Positions 16,837 through 25,800 of a DNA stretch of 43,246 bases are shown here, in pieces (position 1 is the stretch's first letter; every line of letters starts with the position of its first letter). The stretch covers positions 1 through 43,246 of the forward strand of contig NZ_FOHV01000004.1 of assembly GCF_900111395.1 (NCBI RefSeq). Reading direction: 5' to 3'. The notes under the pieces are model-generated. The model had not been told where the DNA came from, did no database searches, and saw nothing but the letters and a program-made list of their open reading frames with translations. The DNA comes from Thorsellia anophelis DSM 18579. GTDB lineage: Bacteria > Pseudomonadota > Gammaproteobacteria > Enterobacterales > Thorselliaceae. Position numbers and translations under genes: made by a program.

Positions 16837-17910
16837 CTAATCGAACATCAGAGAAAGTTGCTGTTTTTCTATTGGTTCTTTTGCACTCAGAATTGTTCCT
16901 AGCCCTATTGTTCTTACCCCTCTCATATTACGTCTTCCATCCCATACTCTCTTCGATAAATCCATGTATGCTAAGTAATTTAATTCAGATGATACCATTT
17001 CTAAGGTCGTTTGTTTAAAATCTTCAAATTTGATTTTAACATTAATTTTACGAATTAGTTGTATTGCATCATTCCGATTTATTCTTTGTTCTAATTCACG
17101 ATACAAAATATCAAAGTGATGAGTAAATTCTTTCCAATCATAAATATCTTCATTTAATGTTTTTTCAACACTAATTGATTTTCTTACTCTATCTGATACA
17201 ACCTCTCTATCGTCTATACCATGTGCTTTATTCCACATTGAAATACCTAATTTTCCAAACTTTTGGACCAAAAAAGGTAAATTAGATTTTTTAATATCAA
17301 GGCAAGTTTTAAAACCTAATATTTTAAGTTTTTCAGCCGTGACTTTCCCTATACCCGGAATTTTGCGAAGCTCCAATCCCTCGATAAAACTATTCACTTC
17401 ATTTGGAGTAATTACGAATTGACCATTTGGTTTATTAATATCGGAAGCAATTTTTGCCAAAAACATGAGTGATGCCACCCCTGCAGATGCGGTTAAATTT
17501 AATTCATCGTAAATTGCTTTTCTTATATCTTGTGCAATTAAAGTAGCAGATCCGTCAAATACTCTACTATTGGTAACATCCAAATAGGCTTCATCAAGTG
17601 AAAGAGGCTCTATTAGATTTGTATACCGTCTGAAAATTTCGTGTATTTGTTCAGATACTTGTTTATAAAAGTTGATGCGACCCGGTAAAATGATTAAATT
17701 AGGACATAGTTTTATTGCCTGCCCTGTAGCCATTGCACTTTTGACTCCAAACTGCCTCGCTATATAATTAGCTGTTGAAATAACACCTCTTTTGTCAGGT
17801 GGCCCGCCTATCGCTAATGGTAATGTTTTATAGTGCGGATTTTCACGCATTTCAACAGCTGCGTAGAAGCAATCCATATCAATATGAATAAATTTTTTAA
17901 TTTGTGCCAT
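16837..17910 (-). CDS. dinB: DNA polymerase IV (Y-family, translesion)
   Basis: 357 aa. An error-prone polymerase. Metal ligands are Asp11 (HIDMDCFYAAVE) and Asp106/Glu107 (SLDEAYLDVT), with the steric-gate Phe in CFYAAVE. The YIARQFGVKSAM fingers region, the palm motif SAGVASLMFLAKIASDINKPNGQF, the helix-hairpin-helix (LRKIPGIGKVTAEKL) and a little-finger domain follow. The C-terminal QQLSLMF is a plausible beta-clamp-binding motif. Its start overlaps the end of hemD by 14 bases, so it is the last gene of a hemC-hemD-dinB unit. No LexA box was seen immediately upstream, unlike the SOS-controlled dinB of E. coli. Confidence 0.96.
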   Translation of the reverse strand: MAQIKKFIHIDMDCFYAAVEMRENPHYKTLPLAIGGPPDKRGVISTANYIARQFGVKSAMATGQAIKLCPNLIILPGRINFYKQVSEQIHEIFRRYTNLIEPLSLDEAYLDVTNSRVFDGSATLIAQDIRKAIYDELNLTASAGVASLMFLAKIASDINKPNGQFVITPNEVNSFIEGLELRKIPGIGKVTAEKLKILGFKTCLDIKKSNLPFLVQKFGKLGISMWNKAHGIDDREVVSDRVRKSISVEKTLNEDIYDWKEFTHHFDILYRELEQRINRNDAIQLIRKINVKIKFEDFKQTTLEMVSSELNYLAYMDLSKRVWDGRRNMRGVRTIGLGTILSAKEPIEKQQLSLMFD

Positions 17911-18709
17911 CTTTCACAATCTCAATTATTGTGTTTGTAATATCCTCATTATTTGCATTTGTTGATAAAAATATATTTTTCCAACCGCTTTGAATTGCAA
18001 GATTAACTAGTCGTTCACTTACCACCATAATCTCGTGAGTTTTGATATATTCAGCTCCACCGATCATCTTAAGGATTCCCTTTGTAAGTAAACTTAAAAT
18101 TTCACCACTCGTGACAATAAAAAGGCATATCCCACCAAAAGTAACATGTTCTTCTATATTTGTTTGGTTAAAATTAATTGGAATTCTGCTATAGCTTTCT
18201 AATTCTTTAACAACTAGGCCTCTTTTAGTTAAGTAATCTGAAATTATATTTCGTCCACTATTACCTCTTATAATTAAAGCTTGTTTTTTTAAATTATTGC
18301 ATTCTTTAATTACAGTTTCGAGTATCGGTAACTTTATAAGATTCTCGCTAATCTCGCGACCATCAGGATAATATGCATTTTTTTGTGTTAATTGTAAAAA
18401 TTTTGATGCTGTTGATTGCCCAATAGCAAAATAGTTTCCTAAACAATCTTTAAATGCACGAGTAATTCTAAGTGCCTCTAACCGAGGTAAAGCATTACTA
18501 TAATAAAATATGTTCGGAGAGAGCAAAAAAACCAAGCTATCAGCTGTCAATGACAACAATTCAGTTTCAATTAAATCAATGTCTCGACCAATTGAAATAC
18601 TAATCAATGGCTCACTGTATGATTCAATACCATTTAAAGAAAGGTTCATTACTAGCTCTTGAGCTTTAGCTAATGGTCTACATATTACTATACGCCTATT
18701 GATAGTCAT
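17897..18709 (-). CDS. hemD: uroporphyrinogen-III synthase
   Basis: 270 aa. It closes and rearranges hydroxymethylbilane to uroporphyrinogen III in haem and sirohaem synthesis. The family is poorly conserved, but the marks are here: IVICRPLAKAQELV at the N-terminus, YFAIGQSTASKFL near residue 94, LIIRGNSGRNIISDYLTKRGLVVKELESYSR near 145-175, and IVTSGEILSLL in the second lobe. Position right after hemC (about 140 bp gap) supports the call. It overlaps dinB by 14 bases. The hemX/hemY genes that follow hemD in enterobacteria are replaced by dinB. Confidence 0.9.
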   Translation of the reverse strand: MTINRRIVICRPLAKAQELVMNLSLNGIESYSEPLISISIGRDIDLIETELLSLTADSLVFLLSPNIFYYSNALPRLEALRITRAFKDCLGNYFAIGQSTASKFLQLTQKNAYYPDGREISENLIKLPILETVIKECNNLKKQALIIRGNSGRNIISDYLTKRGLVVKELESYSRIPINFNQTNIEEHVTFGGICLFIVTSGEILSLLTKGILKMIGGAEYIKTHEIMVVSERLVNLAIQSGWKNIFLSTNANNEDITNTIIEIVKDGTN

Positions 18710-18850
18710 ACCCTAGTCCAGTAAATTTAGTTAAATGTTCAATTCTATCTAGTACCACTGCATTTTTAAATTTAGAATTCTATTTTGTCTTATGATCCAA
18801 ACAAAATAAAATTCATTAATTAATTTCATTCAGTTATGAGATAATGAATC

Positions 18851-19771
18851 CTACAACCCTATTTCTGCCAATAACTCCTTAGCGCCTCGACTGACTAATT
18901 TCTTTGCCAAAGTCTGCCCTAAGATTTCATAATCTAAAGAATCACCACTACAGGTATCTTTAATTACATTCCGTCCATCCAAGCTTGCAACTAATCCATC
19001 GATACTAAGTGTTCCATCAATCAAATTTGCATGACACGCAATAGGCACTTGACAACCACCTTGTAAATAATGGTTAAATGCTCTTTCTGCAAGTACACAA
19101 ATTGCTGTTTGCTTATGATTAATAGCTTCTAGGTATGAGCGAGTTCTTTCATCTTCAATACGGCATTCAATACCTACTGCACCTTGCCCTACTGCTGGTA
19201 AGCAATCAGTTGCTTCTAGCAAACTGGCTATTCTATCATTCAAACCTAATCGGATTAAACCAGCTGCTGCTAGTATTATCGCATCATATTCTTCGTTATC
19301 CAATTTCCCTAAACGAGTCCCAACATTTCCTCTTAAGTCCTTTATGATGATATCTGGTCGTAATGCTTTTATCTGGGCTTGTCTGCGCAAACTTGATGTT
19401 CCAATCACCGACCCACTAGGCAATTCATTTATTAAGCTAAACTTATTCGAAACAAACGCATCTTGTGGATTTTCTCTTTCACAAATTGCCCCTAGCATGA
19501 GCCCTTCTGGAAATTCAGCTGGTACATCTTTCATGGAATGCACTGCTATATCAGCCTCTTTATTTAATAAAGCCATTTCTAACTCTTTAACAAATAATCC
19601 TTTACCGCCTACCTTAGCAAGTGGAGTATCAAGAATTATATCGCCTTTTGTCACAAATGGGATTAATTCAACCTTTAGTTCTGTAAAATGCCGTTCTAAT
19701 TCTGCTTTTACAAATTCAGCTTGCCACATTGCAAGTGGACTTTTTCTAGTCGCAATTCTAAGTGTTGTCAT
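18851..19771 (-). CDS. hemC: hydroxymethylbilane synthase (porphobilinogen deaminase)
   Basis: 306 aa from ATG 19771 ([17 protein letters not shown]). The frame is open up to 19807 but that extension runs into a terminator T-tract and is not coding. The enzyme joins four porphobilinogens. Catalytic Asp82 sits in [12 protein letters not shown], substrate-binding arginines in [11 protein letters not shown] and RGNVGTRL, and the dipyrromethane-cofactor Cys240 in [11 protein letters not shown]. Length and motifs match E. coli HemC. First gene of hemC-hemD-dinB. It lies only about 25 bases downstream of the recA terminator. Confidence 0.97.
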   Translation of the reverse strand: MTTLRIATRKSPLAMWQAEFVKAELERHFTELKVELIPFVTKGDIILDTPLAKVGGKGLFVKELEMALLNKEADIAVHSMKDVPAEFPEGLMLGAICERENPQDAFVSNKFSLINELPSGSVIGTSSLRRQAQIKALRPDIIIKDLRGNVGTRLGKLDNEEYDAIILAAAGLIRLGLNDRIASLLEATDCLPAVGQGAVGIECRIEDERTRSYLEAINHKQTAICVLAERAFNHYLQGGCQVPIACHANLIDGTLSIDGLVASLDGRNVIKDTCSGDSLDYEILGQTLAKKLVSRGAKELLAEIGL

Positions 19772-19795
19772 GTGAATAGACCTTAAGATTAATTT

Positions 19796-19838
19796 AAAAA
19801 AAAACACCTACACCATTTAAATTGGATGCAGGTGTTTT
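19796..19838 (-). terminator. strong terminator between recA and hemC
   Basis: On the minus strand, AAAACACCTGCATCC (19838-19824) pairs with GGTGTAGGTGTTTT (19814-19801, two mismatches) and runs straight into T9 ending at 19796. It is a textbook intrinsic terminator, 107 bases after the recA stop and 25 bases before the hemC ATG. Confidence 0.85.
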
Positions 19839-19849
19839 AATTAGCTTAT

Positions 19850-19886
19850 GTACTTGAAATCATTTCAGTATGATGATTTCAAGTAC
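19850..19886. repeat. 14-bp perfect hairpin in the recA-hemC gap
   Basis: GTACTTGAAATCAT (19850-19863) and ATGATTTCAAGTAC (19873-19886) are perfectly complementary with a 9-base loop. On the minus strand it lies between the recA stop and the terminator and has no T-tract of its own, so it may protect the recA mRNA 3' end or act as a protein-binding dyad. Confidence 0.7.
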
Positions 19887-19944
19887 TTTAAATATTATTT
19901 TATACCTGTTTGAAAAAGAACTTTTCACTTCGCACTAAGAAAGA

Positions 19945-21009
19945 TTACTCTAGATCAGGCTCGGTTACTAATTCAATATCATCCCCTTCATAAGTCTCAG
20001 CAATAACATTATTAGGATTCAATAATATCTCACGCAATTTTTTATCAATTTCGTCTGAAATTTCAGGGTGTTCTTTTAAATATCGACAAGCATTAGCTTT
20101 ACCTTGGCCAATCTTATCGCCTTTATAGCTGTACCAAGCACCAGCTTTTTCAATCAAATTGTGTTTCACACCTAGATCAACTAATTCAGCTTGAATATTG
20201 ATTCCTTCTCCATATGTAATAATAAATTCAGCTTGCTTGAAAGGCGCTGCAATTTTATTTTTTACTACTTTAACGCGTGTTTCACTTCCTATTACTTCAT
20301 CGCCTTCTTTAACTGATCCAGTTCTTCTAATATCTAAACGAACTGAAGCGTAGAATTTTAATGCATTCCCGCCTGTTGTAGTTTCAGGGCTACCAAACAT
20401 TACACCAATTTTCATACGAATCTGATTAATAAAAATTAATAATGTATTTGAATTTTTTAAATTTCCTGTTAATTTACGCATTGCTTGGCTCATCATCCTA
20501 GCAGCCAATCCCATATGAGAATCACCAATTTCACCTTCAATTTCAGCTTTTGGTGTTAATGCAGCAACTGAGTCTACAATAATGACATCAACGGCACCTG
20601 AACGGGCTAATGCATCACAAATTTCAAGTGCTTGCTCACCTGTATCTGGTTGTGAACATAATAAGTTATCAATATCAACACCTAACTTACGAGCATAAAT
20701 TGGGTCGAGTGCATGTTCTGCATCAATAAAAGCACACACCTTACCATTCTTTTGAGCTGCAGCAATAACTTGTAATGTAAGAGTTGTTTTACCAGAAGAT
20801 TCAGGTCCAAAAATTTCAACGATACGGCCTAAAGGTAAACCACCTGCACCTAGTGCAACATCTAAGCCCAATGAACCAGTCGAAATAGTTTCAACATCCA
20901 TAGTCCTATCTTCACCAAGTTTCATGATAGTACCTTTACCAAATTGTTTTTCAATTTGACCAATTGCTGCTGCAAGTGCTTTTTGCTTATTTTCGTCAAT
21001 ATTGCTCAT
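19945..21009 (-). CDS. recA: recombinase RecA
   Basis: 354 aa. A DNA-dependent ATPase for strand exchange and LexA co-cleavage. Walker A GPESSGKT is at residues 68-75, Walker B is [10 protein letters not shown], and the L1/L2 DNA-binding loops are around [25 protein letters not shown] and [21 protein letters not shown] (given here as motif regions). The C-terminus is acidic ([13 protein letters not shown]), as in other RecA proteins. Upstream is an SOS promoter; pncC precedes it as in E. coli. No recX follows; hemC does. Confidence 0.99.
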   Translation of the reverse strand: MSNIDENKQKALAAAIGQIEKQFGKGTIMKLGEDRTMDVETISTGSLGLDVALGAGGLPLGRIVEIFGPESSGKTTLTLQVIAAAQKNGKVCAFIDAEHALDPIYARKLGVDIDNLLCSQPDTGEQALEICDALARSGAVDVIIVDSVAALTPKAEIEGEIGDSHMGLAARMMSQAMRKLTGNLKNSNTLLIFINQIRMKIGVMFGSPETTTGGNALKFYASVRLDIRRTGSVKEGDEVIGSETRVKVVKNKIAAPFKQAEFIITYGEGINIQAELVDLGVKHNLIEKAGAWYSYKGDKIGQGKANACRYLKEHPEISDEIDKKLREILLNPNNVIAETYEGDDIELVTEPDLE

Positions 21010-21110
21010 TCTATTTCCTCGTATCTTCTGTGTATTTCGATTATATGATGCTACAAAACTAATACAATATAAGTTATCATTCTTAAAGTTTTGCTTCTAT
21101 GTATGAATCC

Positions 21111-21138
21111 ATTATACTGGTTATTTATACAGTATCAA
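21111..21138 (-). promoter_or_regulatory. recA promoter (TTGATA-16-TATAAT)
   Basis: On the minus strand TTGATA (21138-21133) and TATAAT (21116-21111) are separated by exactly 16 bp, and that spacer is the LexA box. Boxes and spacing are the same as in the E. coli recA promoter as I know it. Transcription would start about 95 bases before the recA ATG. Confidence 0.9.
21117..21132 (-). promoter_or_regulatory. LexA box (SOS operator) of recA
   Basis: CTGTATAAATAACCAG on the minus strand fits CTG-N10-CAG with the AT-rich centre of gammaproteobacterial LexA sites. It fills the space between the -35 and -10 boxes, so LexA would block polymerase directly. Confidence 0.9.
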
Positions 21139-21146
21139 CTTAATTT

Positions 21147-21662
21147 TCATATTTTCCCTAAAATATAATTGATTGCATATAAGCATGCCTGCAAACGCAC
21201 GTCCTCTCTATTACCTTTAAATACTTGCTTTATCACATCACATCGCAGCACAGATTCTGTATCAATTTTATTAAATGCGAATCCAAAAAATACAGTTCCA
21301 ACAGGTTTTTCTAGACTTCCACCTTCAGGCCCAGCAATTCCAGTAATAGAAATAGCAATATTAGCATGACTATTTACTAATGCGCCTTTCGCCATATCAG
21401 CTGCAACTTGTTCACTCACTGCACCAAATTGCGTCAGGTTATCTTTACTTACACCTAGATTTTCAATTTTGGCGCTATTACTATAGGTTACCCATCCTTG
21501 GTGATAATAAGCAGAAGAGCCTGAAATAGCAGTAATGTATCCAGCAAGCATACCACCAGTACAAGATTCTGCGGTGGTGATAATAAGGCCTAGTTCATTC
21601 AATTTACCCCCAAGATCTAAAGATGATGCTGTAATTTCATGATGAAAATCTTGAAAACTCAT
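21147..21662 (-). CDS. pncC: nicotinamide-nucleotide amidohydrolase PncC (CinA C-terminal type)
   Basis: 171 aa from ATG 21662, preceded by GAGGAG with eight bases of spacing; a GTG at 21668 is too close to that site. The enzyme deamidates NMN to nicotinate mononucleotide in NAD recycling. Motifs are TTAESCTGGMLAG (residues 29-41, active-site Ser/Thr region), VTYSNSAKIENLGV, GAVSEQVAADMAKGAL, and ISITGIAGPEGG..KPVGTVFFG. Length matches stand-alone PncC. The order pncC-recA is the one found in E. coli, and the stop lies just upstream of the recA promoter. Confidence 0.95.
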   Translation of the reverse strand: MSFQDFHHEITASSLDLGGKLNELGLIITTAESCTGGMLAGYITAISGSSAYYHQGWVTYSNSAKIENLGVSKDNLTQFGAVSEQVAADMAKGALVNSHANIAISITGIAGPEGGSLEKPVGTVFFGFAFNKIDTESVLRCDVIKQVFKGNREDVRLQACLYAINYILGKI

Positions 21663-21858
21663 ATACACCGCTCCTCACAAATAAATTACGACTTCTCACC
21701 ACTCTAATTAGGCAAGACCTTTCATTTTCTTGCTTAGTTTCAATAAGCAAAAATGGCTACTTAGCTACATTTAAATTCTCACATCCCCATTTCACGAATA
21801 ATAAGATAGCTATAGCGCATCTTGCACATCAAACATTCCACCTGATAAGATGAGATTG

Positions 21859-22821
21859 CTAAATACTGATAAGTTTCGCAGTCCAACGATTAAGCATAAT
21901 AAATCGAACGATCAAAACAGATAAGATGAAAACTGTAAATAGATATAATAATGCCAAACCTACATTATGAGCTGGGTAAATTTTATTAATATAATAGAAA
22001 ACTGCATCATGTAAAATATAAACACCAATCATAGTCGGTGCAATATAGTGAAATGCTTTTTTGATGATTTTAGTTTGAATATTGATATTGTCGAATATCA
22101 CAAAAACACAAAGTGTAGCTGCAATAACAAAAACACTATCTAAAAAATAACCTGCATTAAAACTTTTATAAATAAATTTGATTATTAGCTTTTCATAAAC
22201 ATACAATAAAATAAAAATAGGAAGAAAACTTAATATAGCAAATCGTTTAATTGCTTTTCGTTTTGTTAAAAGGCGCCATTTACGAAGTGCTAAAAATCGA
22301 CCTAAAAAATAGTAAAAATACCATGTCCACACTCTAAACGAATCCGGTATGTCGCCTAAAAATGTTTTTTGTCTAAAAAGGCTTACTATATCGAGTATAA
22401 GCATAACAGCTACAAACGCAAATAATGCATACAATGACAAGTTTTCATTTTTTAAAGTTTTTGTAAAAATAGGATTCAACAAATAAATTGATGCTAATGA
22501 GATTAGTAACCAACTTTGTAGAAAATAACTATTTTGTGCTACATGGTCAAACGTGAATAGACCTACTATATTCCAAAATGTAAAAATAACCACCACTGCA
22601 ATAACGCGTTGCCAATCAATACCTTTTTTTGCTCGTTCAGTATCCGCATATCCGTTGACGAGAAAAAATAAAGGTGTTGCAATAATAGATAAAAAGTAAA
22701 GTATGCCTAAGGTAGTGGTGCTTAAAAAACACTTTTCATCACATAACTGGTTTGTAGAATAAAATGTAACAGCAGCAAAGCAACTAATCGTTTTTAATAC
22801 GGTTAAACCAACACTTCTCAT
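21859..22821 (-). CDS. acyltransferase-3-like integral membrane protein with altered active-site region
   Basis: 320 aa with about ten hydrophobic membrane segments and the overall plan of the acyltransferase-3 (WecH/OafA-like) family: PLFFLVNGYADTER near residues 50-63 aligns with the PLFF..SGY motif, and GVYILHDAVFYY near 270 aligns with the family's GIYxxH motif. However, the first helix, which in WecH reads N-L-R...I-H, reads V-L-K...F-Y here: the conserved catalytic His is Tyr21 and the Arg is Lys10. The protein may therefore be a non-catalytic relative. Its start lies 24 bp after the tamB stop, so it is probably the third gene of a tamA-tamB operon. Confidence 0.65.
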   Translation of the reverse strand: MRSVGLTVLKTISCFAAVTFYSTNQLCDEKCFLSTTTLGILYFLSIIATPLFFLVNGYADTERAKKGIDWQRVIAVVVIFTFWNIVGLFTFDHVAQNSYFLQSWLLISLASIYLLNPIFTKTLKNENLSLYALFAFVAVMLILDIVSLFRQKTFLGDIPDSFRVWTWYFYYFLGRFLALRKWRLLTKRKAIKRFAILSFLPIFILLYVYEKLIIKFIYKSFNAGYFLDSVFVIAATLCVFVIFDNINIQTKIIKKAFHYIAPTMIGVYILHDAVFYYINKIYPAHNVGLALLYLFTVFILSVLIVRFIMLNRWTAKLISI

Positions 22822-22845
22822 TAATTGCTTTTTCCCTATTTAACA

Positions 22846-25800
22846 TTAATTAAATTCAAATTGGTATAATAGATCTATAGCTTGATCTAATCCAGATACA
22901 GCTTCAAGGTAAAGCCTTGGCATTAATTGGTATCTCAAGGTAATAGTCGCTAGAGAATCAAATATTCCAACCCCATAACGAACTTGTAGCCCTGGAAAAA
23001 TATCACCAGAAACGACTACTTGTGAACTATCACCTGTACCTTGTGTATCTAAGGTTAAATTTTTAACCCCAAATGTTTCCCCTATTGTGCCAATAAGTTG
23101 ACCACTTTGAGCCGTTCCTAATCCAATAAGCATAGAAGTCATTAAGCCACTATCAGCTCCTGCAACATCAAGCCCTTGTCCTCGTAGAATGTATGATAGA
23201 ATTTCTTCTTGAGCCATAGCTGGGATTGAAAATAATTCAATTCTGGGATCATCAGCATACCCTGATACTCTTACACCTGCGACAACGTCATTTTCAATAT
23301 TCTGGGGATTGCGTATTGCTTCAACATTCAATCTAGGTCTATCAGCTGTACCAGCAAAAGTGATAACACCTTTTCTCAGTATCAAATCCTGACCGTAAGC
23401 TCTAAACCTACCAGTTGGTGTTGTGACCTCACCAAAAATAGAAGTTCCTTGTTCAGATTGTATGACATTCAAATGACCTGTTAAATTGGCTATCAATCCA
23501 AAGGCATTTAGTTGGATATCATTGCCTAAATTTATCATTAAGTTTGCTTCGATTGGTAAGCTATTTGTTGATTGTTCAATAGGTTGCATATTAGTATCTA
23601 AAAAAACTTGGTCACTAGAGACTTCAACTACAGCTTCAGGTAAAGCATCTACTACAATTCTTCCCCAAGGGATATCTACATTACCCGTTAATAGCATCTT
23701 ATTTTTATTAGCTTCAAAAGTGATGTTTGGTTGCAGTTCAATTTCAGCCATAGGTGGAACGGTAACTTTTAATTTAGTTGAGCTAGCATTTAGGACTGTT
23801 TGCCAATTCGCAGTATTTTGCCAGTTAGCCTGTCCATTTAATGATATTGCACCATCCGGTGTAATAATTTCACCCGTCATTACTGATTGTTGACCTGTAA
23901 AAAGAATATTAAGATTACTATCAATAATATCAAAAGGTATGCGATAACTAACAACTTTTAAATCATCTAAATTAAATTCACCATTCACTAAAGGCTTATC
24001 TATGTTACCCGAAAAATTAAGTTGGCTATTTATGGCACCAGAAATCACTTCGTTTTGCCCAAACAATGGCTGAAGCAAGTTTAAATTCAATTGGTTAATT
24101 CCCATCTTTCCAGTTAAACTCCTTGCTCCCGTAATATCATTAATTGAAAGCACACCATTTAATGATCCATTATTTTTTAAAGCAAAAAGCCAATCAAACA
24201 CTATTTCATCATTTTCAATATTAGATTTTAACCTAAATGTTTCGAATTCTGCTTTCAGCCAGGCATTATCGGTAAATTGCTGTACATTAACAGCCTCACC
24301 ATCAAGTGTTAGTTCTCCTCTAATGTTTCTATTTGGAAAAATCAGTAAGTCAAGCTGTCCCTTTACCCCTCCATTTAATTGTGTACCTTCTCCTAAATAT
24401 CGATTTAAAAAAGTAAGATTCACTTTATCTAAGCCAAGTAATAAGCGGCTTTCTTCTTTGAGCTCAAATGGTTCTAATAAACAAAGTCTCCCAGCCTCAT
24501 GAACCCAACAATGCTGAGCAACATTAATTAAGTCAGGAGATAGCTGAACTTTAAAAGGTTGTTCTAAGTTAATTGGCCCTTCGCTAGTTGTAAAATTGGA
24601 GTGACTAATTGATGCTTGCCAAATAAGAGTATCTCTATTAAAAGAACCATCAATCTTAATTACAGAACTAATTGGCTTACCTGCTGCATTGAGAGTAATT
24701 GAATGATTTTTTTCATCCCCATTTATTTTAAGTGCTAATGTTGTAAATGATGCATTTGATACATTTATTCCACTGCCATCTAAACTTAGATCGCCAGAAA
24801 TAATTTGATCCGTTTCTATTGTAGATTTGAGTGTTGCATTTTTTACTGAAATATCCCCAAACCTAAACTGTCTAATTTCCATATCAGCAAAAACATCTGG
24901 TTGAGAGAGAGAGCCCCTCACAGTTGAATTTCCAACAATTGATCCACTTAACTCTGGTAAAATACCTTGTAGTTTTGGCGCATTAACTGTTAAATCTAAA
25001 TTAACTTCATTTGCTAATAAACCTGATAACGAAAAAGTATTATCTCCTAAATTAGCAACTAGTTTTTCCACCTCCCAAATGTGATTAGAGTTACCAGAAA
25101 AACTTCCTGCTAAGCTTAATGTATGGCCGTTAATGCTACCGTCTAGGTCAATATCATTAATAACAATATCCCAAAACTTAGAATTCAACGATCCTATTAT
25201 TGAGAGGTTACCTGAAACCATTGTATTCAGATCTTTAACTTTATCAAGGTAAGAAATATTATTTGAATCTAGGGTGACATCCCAACTTAGTCCTTTATCT
25301 AAATTTAGTTTTCCTTCGAGTTTTAATAACTCAGCTGACAAAGGTAATTCAGCATTATCTGCTTGCTGCATAATTGAAAAATTATCTATTTCTATAATTT
25401 TAGGATTACCTTTAATATTTAAATTAATTTGACTTGTATTGAGTTCGGGCAATGAGATACCAGATGATAGATCTAAAGAAAATTCATCTGAACTACCTTT
25501 TGCTATTAATTTAAATTTTGAAACTGAATAAGTGTTTTTAGGAATATATTGCTTTTCTTTAATCATCTGAGCATCGGTTATGTGTTCAGATTCTTCCAAA
25601 TTGTTAAACTGCAGTTTATCTTGATCGATTGATAATAAATCATGCATTGGCCAAGCTAAATTTTCACTATCAACCATGATATTAAATTCTAGTGGCACAA
25701 CGCTTATATTTAAGTTTGCATCAGCTGCAATTAACATTTCATCTAACCGTTTGATATGAAAAACTGTATTTATTTCATCATTAACATTTCCACTTAAAGA

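Noticed and set aside
19344-19775. 143-codon plus-strand ORF opposite hemC, and similar long antisense ORFs opposite recA, tamA, the ABC genes and topA
   Set aside because: These are mirror frames of conserved genes with no ribosome-binding sites or recognisable domains.
19772-19807. N-terminal extension of hemC ([12 protein letters not shown])
   Set aside because: It is a translation of the recA terminator T-tract; family alignment starts at ATG 19771.
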